In this document: one piece after another, positions 7,936 to 17,114 of the stretch | Numbering within the stretch: the stretch's first letter is position 1 | Layout of the letters: each line of letters starts with the position of its first letter | Assembly: GCA_029959605.1 (NCBI GenBank) | Contig: JASCOC010000009.1 | Coordinates: 1-64,000, forward strand | Length of the DNA stretch: 64,000 bases | Reading direction: 5' to 3' | Source of the DNA: Lysobacteraceae bacterium PS02340 | GTDB taxonomy: Bacteria; Pseudomonadota; Gammaproteobacteria; Xanthomonadales; Xanthomonadaceae | The notes under the pieces: model-generated | The model's input: the letters and a program-made list of their open reading frames with translations, nothing else | The model's database searches: none | What the model was told of the DNA's origin: nothing | Made by a program: the position numbers and the translations under genes

Positions 7936-9274
7936 GAAGTACCGCGAGCCGGCTGGATTTGAGTGGAGCGTGCTGCCGCCGCTCCCGATCAACGGCTTAA
8001 GTGGCCCCCACGTCGAGTCGGCGGAGCACTACTTATGCCGGCTTGCTTGGACTGTGGGTGTCAGTGGGCAGGAGATCTGTAGGCTCCGGGAGCCTAGTGG
8101 AGTGGCGTCGGGGCACAACATTGGCTCTTCTAGAGGCATATGCGGCCCAGGGCCTAATTTTTTAAGGCGCATCTATCGATTGGAGCAGTTGACCGGGGTA
8201 GACACGATCAGGTGCGGAACGTTTGCGGTCATCAATGACGCGATTTCAAATGTTGGAGTGAATCGCGACACGACCAGTCGGCGATGGTGCCCACGGTGCT
8301 ATTACGAGTGGGATAGCTCGACGTCGTGGGAACCGCTCTCCTGGCTCGTGGAGCTAAAGAGTGATTGCTCGTTGCATGGCTGCCTACTGGAGAGCAGGTG
8401 TCACCATTGCGGCGCGGAGCAGCCGTTCGGGCGTAACTACTCGGAGCGTCGGAATTGCAGAAAATGCGCAGCAAGACTTGCTGGGGCGGGGCGATTCCCT
8501 GCCAGGGACGAGAGGTCGCGCTGGGTAGATGGGAATATAGATAGTTTAATCGCAATGTGCTCAGTGCCCGGGCAAGCGAGCATACAAAGGAGGGCTGTGG
8601 CCGTTTATGTTGAAGGACTAATTGAGCAGTTCGATGGGAAGTGCATACATTCATACTCTAGAAATGCAGTGATGCAGGCAAGGCAGTGTAGAAAAGGGCA
8701 CAAGATCACGCTGAGAGCTCTACTGAATCTTTGCGCGCTGCAGGGCGTGCCCTTAGTCGACATGCTTCAAGCGCCAAGAAGTTCATCTTCACCCGCTTTG
8801 ATAAACCTCTTGGAGAATTTTCGGGCAATTGAAATCGAAGACAGGAGGCACAGAACAAGAGTAAGCGCCTATGAAAAGTGCGTCAGAACTGTGTTAGATC
8901 AGTGTGCAGAAGACTACCTTCCCTCCATGAAATTCATACTGCACGCGCTGCGAATGAATCGGGAGCTGGCGCGGGAGCTAAGCGTCAACGCGTATGAGGA
9001 TTACGAAGCGGCCTACCGGGCACAAGGAGCCTACAGCTCTACGATACACAGAGCTCGCGCATTCACGCTTGCTCTCAGGTTGTTCGATGATTCTTCCGTA
9101 AGACACTCAAAGCTACGAGGAGTCGTGACGGGGGCGCAGATCATTGAGAGCGCAACGGACGTCCCCCGTGATGTTGCACTTAGGGTCGCCAAGTCCGCAC
9201 GCATCTATTGGGACGCGCTGGTGCAGGCCAAGCTTGACATCGTGGATGGGCGACGCGAACGGGGCGTCAGGTAG
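7910..9274 (+). CDS. TniQ/TnsD family target-site selector
   Basis: Target-selecting DNA-binding protein of about 450 aa. The TniQ zinc region is clear: WCPRC at residues 126-130, then CSLHGC (153-158), CHHC (164-167) and CRKC (183-186). The C-terminal half is basic and helical, as in TnsD-type proteins that read a fixed chromosomal site. GTG 7910, ATG 7916 and ATG 7919 are all possible starts; each overlaps the end of tnsC. No tnsE and no CRISPR effector genes follow. The size suits either a short TnsD or a long TniQ. Confidence 0.82.
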   Translation: MRMMPISLEKYREPAGFEWSVLPPLPINGLSGPHVESAEHYLCRLAWTVGVSGQEICRLREPSGVASGHNIGSSRGICGPGPNFLRRIYRLEQLTGVDTIRCGTFAVINDAISNVGVNRDTTSRRWCPRCYYEWDSSTSWEPLSWLVELKSDCSLHGCLLESRCHHCGAEQPFGRNYSERRNCRKCAARLAGAGRFPARDERSRWVDGNIDSLIAMCSVPGQASIQRRAVAVYVEGLIEQFDGKCIHSYSRNAVMQARQCRKGHKITLRALLNLCALQGVPLVDMLQAPRSSSSPALINLLENFRAIEIEDRRHRTRVSAYEKCVRTVLDQCAEDYLPSMKFILHALRMNRELARELSVNAYEDYEAAYRAQGAYSSTIHRARAFTLALRLFDDSSVRHSKLRGVVTGAQIIESATDVPRDVALRVAKSARIYWDALVQAKLDIVDGRRERGVR

Positions 9275-9431
9275 AGATCTGACTCCGATACAGCCCTTGA
9301 CCGAGGTCTTGAGAGACCAGAAGGGAGCCATCTGCCATGTAGATTGTCTACGCCCCTGGTCGGCCTAGCTCGAGCGTTGCGTAAAGTTCTTTTCCAGCGA
9401 CAATCTCGATGTCTGCACCAGCGTTGATCCT

Positions 9432-10157
9432 ATGCCCGCCTCTATAAGCAGCGTCACCCCTGCTCAGGTCCTCGCCTGGACATCTGTTCTGCTTGCCTTT
9501 GGAGTCACGCAAGGTGTGATCTATCTCAGGTCATTCTGGGGGCGATTCGGGCTCGACCCGTTCCAGTTCGGAAACGCTGGCGATCTAGCGATCGTGGGTC
9601 TTACAGGTATAGGGGTGACACTTGCCTTCATGGGCGGCGCCGCGCTTGTAGGCGGGTATCTTGGAGACGCTCTGATCAAGCGTGTTCCCAAGAGCAAGCT
9701 TGCTGTTTCACTTCTTCTGGTTGGGCTGCTCTGTGGACTTATCTCACTAGTCCTGCTCGTAGATTTCGGCATCTATTTGTTACTTGGAATGCTTCTGACG
9801 TGGGCACTTGTCTGGCTGGCCCACAACTCACCTGACATTCCGGACAGCTTCAAGCAGGTCAAGATATTGGGCTACTGCGCACTCGCCGTCGCCTACATCC
9901 CAATGGCCTCGCATTACTTCGGCCAGCGAAAGGCAAACGCGATCCAGAGCGGGGGCAGCGCATTGGTTCTAGCTGACGATCAGAGCCTTCGAGAGCCCGA
10001 GCGTGAGCTGCGATTTGTTGGTCGGCTTGGAGGTGAGTACGTTTTCTTCAACTTCAGTGATCAGTCGGTCACGATCGTTCAAGCAAACTCTGTAGAACGA
10101 ATGACGCTGCAGGCTGCGCGTAATCACACCGCCCCCGCGTTGGAGATCGCCAAATGA
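9432..10157 (+). CDS. Hypothetical multi-pass membrane protein
   Basis: 241 residues, unrecognised. About five hydrophobic helices occupy the first 165 residues. A soluble C-terminal domain of ~75 residues follows (from YFGQRKANAI), with a beta-rich look (ELRFVGRLGGEYVFFNFSDQSVTIV). It is the first cargo gene after the transposition operon, 157 bp downstream of tniQ. A membrane partner would suit an abortive-infection module with the HEPN genes downstream, but nothing in its sequence proves that. A 71-codon frame overlapping its end (10154) was not called. Confidence 0.6.
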   Translation: MPASISSVTPAQVLAWTSVLLAFGVTQGVIYLRSFWGRFGLDPFQFGNAGDLAIVGLTGIGVTLAFMGGAALVGGYLGDALIKRVPKSKLAVSLLLVGLLCGLISLVLLVDFGIYLLLGMLLTWALVWLAHNSPDIPDSFKQVKILGYCALAVAYIPMASHYFGQRKANAIQSGGSALVLADDQSLREPERELRFVGRLGGEYVFFNFSDQSVTIVQANSVERMTLQAARNHTAPALEIAK

Positions 10158-10253
10158 ACTCGCTTGGCGAGCCGAGAGCACATCAAGTCGGTAGGCCGAA
10201 TCAAGAGGGCTGGGTCTCTATGAAATTTATAAGAACCGCTCTACCTTGTTCCA

Positions 10254-11012
10254 ATGAATCTCCCAACATCCCAAACGTTCTCGGTCCTGTCCAGGACAGC
10301 GATTCTTGCGCTGGTCAACGCTCTCGAAGAGTCCTTCGACGCCACAGATTGGGCAAAGTTGGGCATTGAACTGGATATGCCGCAGCTCGCCTACCCGGAG
10401 TCGCGGCTGCAGAAGTCTCTGCGCTTTCAAGATGATGATTACGGCTATCAAGTTGCTCAGTTTGTCACCTACTTGGAAAGCTCGAATCCAAGTACCTTGC
10501 GTTCACTTGCGTTCAGGCCTGAGATCAAGAGTTGGCTGATCGCAAACACGCATAGTGCCAGCGCCGAATTTGGTCTCCTGCAGCAGCATGTCGCTGCTCC
10601 ACCTCCTGCGCCAAGCGCGAGCGAAGTTGTGATCCGCGCGCTTCGGGATGCGGATCATCTCATCCAGACGAATGGACCCATCAGTGCCGTGGATCGTGTT
10701 CATACGGCGCTTCACGGGTATCTCAAGGACCTTTGCGCAAAGGAGAATCTCGCAGTTCCTGAGAATCCTACGATTGGTGTGCTTCTCAAGACGATACGAA
10801 ACGACCACCCTGCGCTGAAGTCGCTCGGGCATCATCATGCACACGTGGATGGAGTCCTAGGCTCGTTGGCGGGTGCTGTCAGCGCGCTCAACACTCTTCG
10901 CAACAACGCATCAGTCGCGCATCCGAACCAAGTTCTTCTAGGCGACCCAGAAGCCATGCTGATGGTCAACCTGGTCCGTACGCTCTTCAACTATCTCGAA
11001 GCGCGTTTGTAG
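10254..11012 (+). CDS. Abortive-infection C-terminal (Abi-C/HEPN-like) protein
   Basis: 252 residues. The C-terminal ~125 residues match the Abi_C pattern. There is a helical stretch around LIQTNGPISAVDRVHTALHGYL, then VGVLLKT-type and LRNNASVAHPN motifs. In the last of these, R216 and H223 form an R-x6-H pair as in HEPN ribonucleases. The N-terminal half (residues 1-110) is an unassigned helical domain, possibly a sensor. It stands 13 bp from a second HEPN-like gene, suggesting one operon. The likely role is suicidal RNA cleavage on infection, inferred from the family. Confidence 0.68.
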   Translation: MNLPTSQTFSVLSRTAILALVNALEESFDATDWAKLGIELDMPQLAYPESRLQKSLRFQDDDYGYQVAQFVTYLESSNPSTLRSLAFRPEIKSWLIANTHSASAEFGLLQQHVAAPPPAPSASEVVIRALRDADHLIQTNGPISAVDRVHTALHGYLKDLCAKENLAVPENPTIGVLLKTIRNDHPALKSLGHHHAHVDGVLGSLAGAVSALNTLRNNASVAHPNQVLLGDPEAMLMVNLVRTLFNYLEARL

Positions 11013-11024
11013 TCTGGAGCGCAA

Positions 11025-11684
11025 ATGTCTGACGGCACCCAAGAACGTGCGAAGAAGAATTTTCCTTACAACTATCCTGAGAAGTCGATCGACATCCAGA
11101 GCAGGCTCATGACACTTGGTCTGATGCCACAACACATGATGTTGATGGGCGCCTTCATCGTTGCCTACGGACTCTTCGAGACAACCCTTGAACGTGCGCT
11201 CTGGACGCTAAGCGGAGAAAGCATTGAAGGGGTCAGGCCCTTCACCGAAAAAATGCTCGCCGCTGACCAGTTCAGAATGCTAGGCAAGGGACACGAGAAC
11301 CTCAGTGACGAGTGCAATCTGATCTTGTCCGCGGCAGCCTATGCTGCGGCAGACCTGCATGAGTACAGGAACAGCCTCGTCCATGGCTACCTCTGCACCT
11401 ACGGTCCCGGCACCGTGCCAAGCTTCATGAAGAATCCACACTGGCACGGAGCGAGCGGTCGCATGAAGGCAGTGGGTGACGCTTATATCGACGAGCCATT
11501 CCAAGATCTCGTTCTCATCTCCATATGGAACTTGTTTGCTCTGGTGGGCGAAGTGGAGAAAGCGTTTTCTGACCCTGATGCGCAAGGGAGGATCGAGGCG
11601 ATGCGGGACGACATTGCACGAGCAAGGAGCTATGCGAACGAGACCAGGCACCTACGTTCACTGGTGAACCACGAAAAGTACTAA
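11025..11684 (+). CDS. HEPN-like protein with RxxxxH motif, 219 aa
   Basis: Not recognised over its full length, but EYRNSLVHGYL (R115, H120) is a typical HEPN R-x4-H active-site motif within a predicted all-helical fold. A hydrophobic segment (MMLMGAFIVAYGLFETTLERAL) probably forms the helix packing against it. The gene follows the Abi-C-like gene by 13 bp on the same strand. The two could act together as a toxin-antitoxin or abortive-infection pair. Start at ATG 11025. Function inferred from motif and context. Confidence 0.62.
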   Translation: MSDGTQERAKKNFPYNYPEKSIDIQSRLMTLGLMPQHMMLMGAFIVAYGLFETTLERALWTLSGESIEGVRPFTEKMLAADQFRMLGKGHENLSDECNLILSAAAYAAADLHEYRNSLVHGYLCTYGPGTVPSFMKNPHWHGASGRMKAVGDAYIDEPFQDLVLISIWNLFALVGEVEKAFSDPDAQGRIEAMRDDIARARSYANETRHLRSLVNHEKY

Positions 11685-11818
11685 GACGGCACGATGCAGA
11701 CTGCGGCACATTCGGACACTCCCTGCAGTGTGTAGAATCGCGGTCGCGGCATGCCTTCGCTCCCAGAAATCGCGCGGACTGGACGCATAGCCTGGCAGCC
11801 TCGCATCGGAGATGAGTC

Positions 11819-13126
11819 GTGGAGATGGCGCGAACAAATGGATTGGGCGCTGACGAGCTCTTTGTTTCCTTCGAGTCGTGGACACGTAGCCGAAAGATCG
11901 TCTCGATCGGTACTAACGCAGGTTCCGAGCCGCTTCCATTCCAAGGCTGGCACAGCTTCAAGGAAGCGTTCGCGCCTGAGGTTGTCGCGAGAGCGGTTAA
12001 GGAAAGCAAGCGCCCGGTAATCACCTGCTTGGATCCCTTCGGAGGGTCCGGAACTACTGCCTTGGCAAGTCAGTTCCTTGGCATCGAGCCCACCACAATC
12101 GAGGTCAACCCATACCTTGCTGATCTCATCGAGGCCAAGCTGGGAACGTACGATCCTGATGACTTGACCAGCGACTTGGGTCGAATCGTTCGGGCGACGT
12201 CACGCCATTCAGGCAGGATTGAGCGATTCGTCAATCTACCGTCCACCTTCATCGAGACATCAGAAACCGCGCGTTGGATCTTCGATCGCGCCGTTGCTCT
12301 GCGTATTTCTGCGTACTTGGACGTCATCGACACATTGGTCAAGGCACATCACCGGCGCTTCTTCCGTGCTCTTTTGGGCGGCATGCTGATATCGGTCAGC
12401 AACGTGGTGGTCAACGGAAAAGGCCGACGCTATCGTCGTGGTTGGGAGAAGCGCAATGTAACAACCGCAGCTATCGACGCTGCGTTTCAGAAGAAGTGCG
12501 CTGACGCGATCAACGAAGTGCACGAGAACCGATATCGTCGCTGTCGTGACTACTCGTTGATGCGTGGCGACTGCCTTTCACAGCTTGACCGAGCACCGTC
12601 CACGGATCTAGCTGTCTTCTCGCCGCCCTATCCGAACTCCTTCGATTACACAGACGTCTACAACGTCGAGCTGTGGATGCTGGGTTATCTGGGCGACTCT
12701 TCCAGCAACCAAACGTTGCGCAGGTCGACGTTGTGCTCGCACGTTCAGATCAAACGTGAGTTCAGGCCCGCGCCGCAAGGTTCTCTACGTTTGGCACGCG
12801 CTCTCGGAAAGCTCCGCCGCGAACGCGAGTTCTTGTGGTCTCGTTGGATCCCGGAGATGGTCGGTCACTACTTCCACGACATGCATCAGGTGCTCGAGAA
12901 GCTCCACGACCGCCTTAATCCGCAAGGTGAGGTTTGGGCGGTTGTCGGAGATAGCCGCTACGCCGGCATCCACATTCCAGTCGACAAGATCCTAGCTGAC
13001 TTCGCGCCTCGGCTTGGCTACGAAGTCATCAACGTCGAACCTTTTCGTTCGATGCGTGCTTCCGCCCAGCAAGGCGGTCAGCATCAGCTCAACGAATCTC
13101 TCGTCGTTTTTCGGAAAACCACTTAG
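11819..13126 (+). CDS. DNA methyltransferase (N4-cytosine/N6-adenine type)
   Basis: S-adenosylmethionine-dependent amino-methyltransferase of 435 aa. Motif I is LDPFGGSGTT at residues 71-80, with acidic motif II nearby (IEVNP). Catalytic motif IV is SPPY at 268-271 in FSPPYPNSFDYTD; SPPY favours cytosine-N4 but N6-adenine is possible. Between them lies an insertion of about 170 residues that could hold target recognition. The frame begins at GTG 11819, with ATG 11825 next and an in-frame stop just upstream. A different-frame ORF from ATG 11751 runs into it. Its stop interlocks with that of the convergent nuclease gene (TTAG, 13123-13126), implying they travel together. Confidence 0.8.
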   Translation: MEMARTNGLGADELFVSFESWTRSRKIVSIGTNAGSEPLPFQGWHSFKEAFAPEVVARAVKESKRPVITCLDPFGGSGTTALASQFLGIEPTTIEVNPYLADLIEAKLGTYDPDDLTSDLGRIVRATSRHSGRIERFVNLPSTFIETSETARWIFDRAVALRISAYLDVIDTLVKAHHRRFFRALLGGMLISVSNVVVNGKGRRYRRGWEKRNVTTAAIDAAFQKKCADAINEVHENRYRRCRDYSLMRGDCLSQLDRAPSTDLAVFSPPYPNSFDYTDVYNVELWMLGYLGDSSSNQTLRRSTLCSHVQIKREFRPAPQGSLRLARALGKLRREREFLWSRWIPEMVGHYFHDMHQVLEKLHDRLNPQGEVWAVVGDSRYAGIHIPVDKILADFAPRLGYEVINVEPFRSMRASAQQGGQHQLNESLVVFRKTT

Positions 13127-14211
13127 CCGGTTTTGCCTCCTTTCTTTGCGGCTATCAGAGCTGTGTTCGCCGCACGTGCGCTTTTCGTGATGTTGTGAAT
13201 CGGCCAAGACCACAACGCAACGCTCTCACTCTGGGCCCGCTCAAGCTCATGTTCGATCGCCTGCTCGTGATCAGGGGGCTTACGCATGTCATAGCAGCAC
13301 AACGCCGCAAGCCGGCAGCTGTGTGAGCTCCTGTAATCGCGCGCCTGATCGAGGCCGTCGCTCACCGCTTGCTTGTTGGCTGAGTCCGCGACACTGGAGC
13401 CTGTGTGAGTGAAACTCTTCACCACCTTCAGCTCCAGAATCGCGTGGTTTGTCCAAGTCGTATTGTCGAATGGGTCCTGCTCCTTGAGTATGAAATCGCA
13501 CCGACCCATTACACCCTTGTGCTCTTGCTCCACTTTGAGGAACTCGAACGAAGTGTTGGAGACAAACGCAATGTTCAGAATTTGCTGTATGCCCCTCTCG
13601 GCTTCTTTGATGGGGTAAGCCTTGACCCTGTCCTCCCAAAGCGCATTTGGCGAATCCGATGCCGATGGAGTAACCAAGAGGTTCGCGTGCAGCCGATCCA
13701 GCAAATCATGAATAAATTCAAGTGTGACTTCGGCGCTACTTAGAGGCTGACACCAGCACGCCTCTGGATTCTCCATCCCTTGGGGATAGATTCGAACAAC
13801 CTCGTCATCAGAATCGAAGAAGATGGCAGGGGTCCCGCCAACACCCAGCTCATCGACGATGTGATCGACCAGTTCCGCATCTCCACAGGCTGGCAACGGC
13901 ACGGCAACTGCCGAATTGAAGCGCTCACGTCCAAACCAGATCCAGCCAGCAGGATCGTGACGGGCTGCAGTGAGCAACGGCTCCCGCCGCGAAGGTGTGT
14001 GCCCGCGAGGAATCGAGCTCATCAGAAAGATGGAGTGCGCGCTCTTCAGCGCCTCAGCGTCGCGTAGCAAGCGCTTCCTTAGAAATTTCGCCACAGCGTG
14101 CAGGAACTGCGCGAAGGGCTCAGCATCTTGGTTGTAGCCGCTGCCGTCGTACTGAGTGATCGATGTACGAAGCTCTTTGCTGGACCAACCTGGCTTCTTC
14201 CGTTCAGCCAC
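13123..14211 (-). CDS. PD-(D/E)XK nuclease-like protein of putative defence operon
   Basis: About 362 residues from GTG 14211, which overlaps the preceding gene's stop by 8 nt (GTGGCTGA). The frame is open to 14454, but that would bury the upstream gene's end. The C-terminal third shows a restriction-endonuclease core: GRCDFIL (D239), then ILELKVVKS (E260, K262), a D-x20-ExK arrangement, and a following helix. The N-terminal ~190 residues are unassigned. It could be the DNA-cutting effector of the SMC-like ATPase encoded upstream, or the restriction partner of the convergent methyltransferase. Nuclease assignment is by motif only. Confidence 0.62.
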   Translation of the reverse strand: MAERKKPGWSSKELRTSITQYDGSGYNQDAEPFAQFLHAVAKFLRKRLLRDAEALKSAHSIFLMSSIPRGHTPSRREPLLTAARHDPAGWIWFGRERFNSAVAVPLPACGDAELVDHIVDELGVGGTPAIFFDSDDEVVRIYPQGMENPEACWCQPLSSAEVTLEFIHDLLDRLHANLLVTPSASDSPNALWEDRVKAYPIKEAERGIQQILNIAFVSNTSFEFLKVEQEHKGVMGRCDFILKEQDPFDNTTWTNHAILELKVVKSFTHTGSSVADSANKQAVSDGLDQARDYRSSHSCRLAALCCYDMRKPPDHEQAIEHELERAQSESVALWSWPIHNITKSARAANTALIAAKKGGKTG

Positions 14212-14860
14212 TGCGGAGTCTCCGTCCCAGATGGTCGACGTAGATCTCCATCCGCTCAACTGGTAGGAGGTCGCGTCCAGCGACAGCATCAATCCGATCA
14301 AGCACATCCGCAGTTGGAGTGGCACCCCCGCGTTCGAGCCATTCCCCGAGATCGACAACGTTCCCATAATCGACGCCAGGATCGCTGTAGGACGCATCCT
14401 CGCCTGATCCTTCGACCTGCTCTTCATAGGAGAGGCGTTCGAAGGCCTGAACAACCTCTCCCAGATACTCCAGTAGCTCCTGCTCCTCAGGGATCGTTTG
14501 CATCATCTCGATCACCGGGTCACTGAACTTGTAGTGGAGCGCAAAGCATCCCTGCAGACGTGCGCCGCGCGACACACTGGTGAACTGAGTGACACGCAAC
14601 ATGCCCATGCCGACCAATGCGTCAACGTCACGCTGGAGCATTGGAAAGTAGGGCTGGCGCTCGGTCTTCAACACGGCAGCGTCAAAAGGCTTGATCCGCC
14701 AGAGAGGTGTCAGAACATTCGCCAAGTACCAGAGCGAATGCAGCAACGGTAACGTGACCTCTCGAACGCTGGACCGATCCAGCTCATGCATCAACCCTAC
14801 AAGGACGCTGTATCGCCTGCGGCTATCAACGAAACTGGAGTGCGCCAGTGTGCGACTCAT
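14204..14860 (-). CDS. Small middle component of SMC-ATPase operon
   Basis: 218 residues, from an ATG that overlaps the SMC gene stop as ATGA (14857-14860). No enzymatic motif seen. The N-terminal ~130 residues look helical with a winged-helix flavour (TLPLLHSLWYLANVLTPL, then MLQRDVDALVGMGMLRVTQF). The C-terminal region is very acidic. By position and size it resembles the middle component of ABC-three-component/Lamassu-type systems, or a kleisin-associated MukE-like subunit. That is a context inference, not a sequence match. Confidence 0.6.
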   Translation of the reverse strand: MSRTLAHSSFVDSRRRYSVLVGLMHELDRSSVREVTLPLLHSLWYLANVLTPLWRIKPFDAAVLKTERQPYFPMLQRDVDALVGMGMLRVTQFTSVSRGARLQGCFALHYKFSDPVIEMMQTIPEEQELLEYLGEVVQAFERLSYEEQVEGSGEDASYSDPGVDYGNVVDLGEWLERGGATPTADVLDRIDAVAGRDLLPVERMEIYVDHLGRRLRSG

Positions 14861-16890
14861 CTGACGTTCGCCTGCTGGAGAATTCCGTTCCATTCTCGCT
14901 CGTAGGCACTTCGTTCCTTGCGTAAGGCCTCCGTAGGCACAGCAATCTCAAGAAGGTTGACGATTCGGGCACTGACCTCCCCTTTAGGAACGCCTTTATT
15001 GATCAATTGCGGGAGCAGCTTTCCGTCGATCAGATTGGACGCAATGATCAATCGACTTTCGGAGGTCGGGCTGCCAAACCTGGACAGAACCGTCGCGGCA
15101 CGGTTGACGAAAACAGCATCGAGGGAAGATTCCGGAGCGTCAATCACTAGTGAGCCAACACCGTCGTGTCCGGCGACTTCGATGATTGCCATTCGAAATG
15201 CGAGATCAATAAATTCGCGCTGGCTCTCAGATACAGCTTCGGGGCCAGTGCGACGCTGCGCATCTTGGAAGTCCGTACCCGACATTTCGAGCTCGAATGA
15301 GGCGGTCATGAAGCGCTGAAGCTGACCAATTCGCCGCATCTGAGGCTTCCACTTCAACTCGGCTCGCTCATAGAGAAAGTCGCCTGCATAGCGTGCGAAC
15401 GCAGTCCTGATAGCGTCCGACTTGCTTTCGGTCAGATCGTTCAATGCGTTGGTACTTTCTGTGAGCCTTTCTGCCAGCACTTCGAGGTCGCGGCGATCAT
15501 CCTTGATCTTGTCCTTGATGGCACTGAGATCCTCACGTGCTTTGGCCTGCTTCTCCTCTTCTGGTGGCAGCATCGCCATAAGGGCTTCGAGCTGCTCTTG
15601 CCGATGCAGGATATCTTCTGTCAAAGCGCCAATTCGATCGCCCAACGATCGATGATCGGTGACTGTGCTTATGAGCTTCGAGTTCAACGCATCGATGCGC
15701 TGTCTGTAGTGCGCCAGAGCCCGTCTTGCCTCTTCTAGACGGGTCCGATCGAGTTGAATGGGCTCAGCAGTGGGCTTCTCTTTACTTTCGCCGGACCCAC
15801 ACAAGACGCAGAATCCACTTTCGCTACGTTGCACCAAATCGGTGAGAAGCGCGGGGTTCTCGGTGTCGCAAACAGCGCAGTGCCCTTCCGACATGAGCAG
15901 AGACACCAAGTACTTCGCAGTCGCCGATCCATCGGGGAAGCTCGAGTACACGAGTCGCAGGCGTGTTTCTTCAATCTCGTCCTCAAGACGCGAAGCCACC
16001 GTTTCCGCCGCCAGCAGATCACGGCGCAAGTCGCGGCGCATCAGATCCAGCTCGTCGTGCTTCGCGACGAGTTCAGCCTTCTTATCAATGTCTCGGTCGA
16101 GCACCGGCGCTAACGCCAATATGCGCGCCCGAACGTCACTGCTATCTTCTTGGCGGACCTCGTCCTGCGCGACACGGATTGTCAGCCGGTTCAACGCAGC
16201 CGTCAGGTTTCGAATGTTGCTGTCTAGAGCTAGGTACTCCCGCTCCAGCAAATAGAGGGCTTCTGCCTCGGCCGGATCCAGGAACAGGATCCGGAACATC
16301 TGACGCTGAGCGGATGGATCCCACACCAAAGATCGCCGGTCCTCAAAGTAGAAGACCATCTGCCGAAGAAATATCAGCCAGTCGCCAAAGGACGAAAGCC
16401 CGGCCAAGCGAAGCATCGTCGCCTGAAACGCGTCCTCGTCACGCGTGTCCAGTGCAACGCCATCTACCGTGAAAGACACCAACCCGAGGTTATCGAGGCG
16501 CCTTTCAATCACGATCTGTGATCCGCCCATGCGGATCTGCAGCTTCGCGCGTGCGTTGACTGCGAGGTCATTGACCCTCTGCCCAAACATCGAGCGTTCT
16601 TTGGGCTTCATACGCAAAGCCTGTAGCTGTGCGCCACCCAGCTCTTCCGCTTCGAGGGTGCCTCGTCGTAGCTCGTACCCTCCGCTCATCATCCGATAGA
16701 TCATGGTAATGAGCGTGGTTTTGCCCAAGCCATTCGTGCCAACAATGAGCGTTAGCCCGCCGCGGAACTCGACATGCAGACCAGGGCTGTCTGTGTTGCC
16801 GGGATACAGGCCGAAGTCGTCGACGTCGAGCCTTTGGAACAGTGGGAAATGAATGATCCCGCCTTTAGGAACGGGAGACTGCGTGTTCAT
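14857..16890 (-). CDS. SMC/Rad50-like ATPase with two CxxC pairs
   Basis: 677-residue ATPase. Walker A is GTNGLGKTT at 51-59. Two coiled-coil arms (about 205-320 and 380-500) flank a cysteine hinge with CAVC (338-341) and CVLC (361-364). The ABC signature is replaced by SESQREFIDLAFR (from 554), and Walker B is LVIDAPESSLD (581-591). The Ser-Gln signature and DAPESSLD are typical of defence-associated SMC-like ATPases. The four hinge cysteines probably bind one zinc within the chain, unlike the single CxxC of the Rad50 hook. It is the first gene of a three-gene overlapping operon with the middle protein and nuclease. Confidence 0.8.
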   Translation of the reverse strand: MNTQSPVPKGGIIHFPLFQRLDVDDFGLYPGNTDSPGLHVEFRGGLTLIVGTNGLGKTTLITMIYRMMSGGYELRRGTLEAEELGGAQLQALRMKPKERSMFGQRVNDLAVNARAKLQIRMGGSQIVIERRLDNLGLVSFTVDGVALDTRDEDAFQATMLRLAGLSSFGDWLIFLRQMVFYFEDRRSLVWDPSAQRQMFRILFLDPAEAEALYLLEREYLALDSNIRNLTAALNRLTIRVAQDEVRQEDSSDVRARILALAPVLDRDIDKKAELVAKHDELDLMRRDLRRDLLAAETVASRLEDEIEETRLRLVYSSFPDGSATAKYLVSLLMSEGHCAVCDTENPALLTDLVQRSESGFCVLCGSGESKEKPTAEPIQLDRTRLEEARRALAHYRQRIDALNSKLISTVTDHRSLGDRIGALTEDILHRQEQLEALMAMLPPEEEKQAKAREDLSAIKDKIKDDRRDLEVLAERLTESTNALNDLTESKSDAIRTAFARYAGDFLYERAELKWKPQMRRIGQLQRFMTASFELEMSGTDFQDAQRRTGPEAVSESQREFIDLAFRMAIIEVAGHDGVGSLVIDAPESSLDAVFVNRAATVLSRFGSPTSESRLIIASNLIDGKLLPQLINKGVPKGEVSARIVNLLEIAVPTEALRKERSAYEREWNGILQQANVR

Positions 16891-17063
16891 CGGCTATCCG
16901 CCGATCTTGTCGAATCACGCTTGAACCAGCTGATCTTCATCCTTGATGACCTTCGCGTTGTGCGGGAGGCGCCGACCTGATCTCGCTGCCGGCTTGGGCG
17001 GAACTGTAGAAGTGAGACAGCTTCGCTGCAAGTCTCCAGGTAAGCGTCGATCTGAGCGGAACA

Positions 17064-17091
17064 AGAGGACCGCACCTCTGCGCGGTCCTCT
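17064..17091 (-). terminator. Hairpin terminator after the helicase gene
   Basis: Ten-base stem AGAGGACCGC against GCGGTCCTCT with an 8-nt loop, lying 24 bp beyond the helicase stop. On the minus strand it is followed by TTGTT, a weak T-run. It suggests the SMC operon has its own promoter in the ~170 bp that follow. Confidence 0.55.
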
Positions 17092-17114
17092 CGTTGATCC
17101 CCGAAACGGCGGCG

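Noticed and set aside
10154-10369. 71-codon frame between the membrane protein and Abi-C genes
   Set aside because: Overlaps the start of the Abi-C gene in another frame and shows no recognisable pattern or ribosome-binding site.
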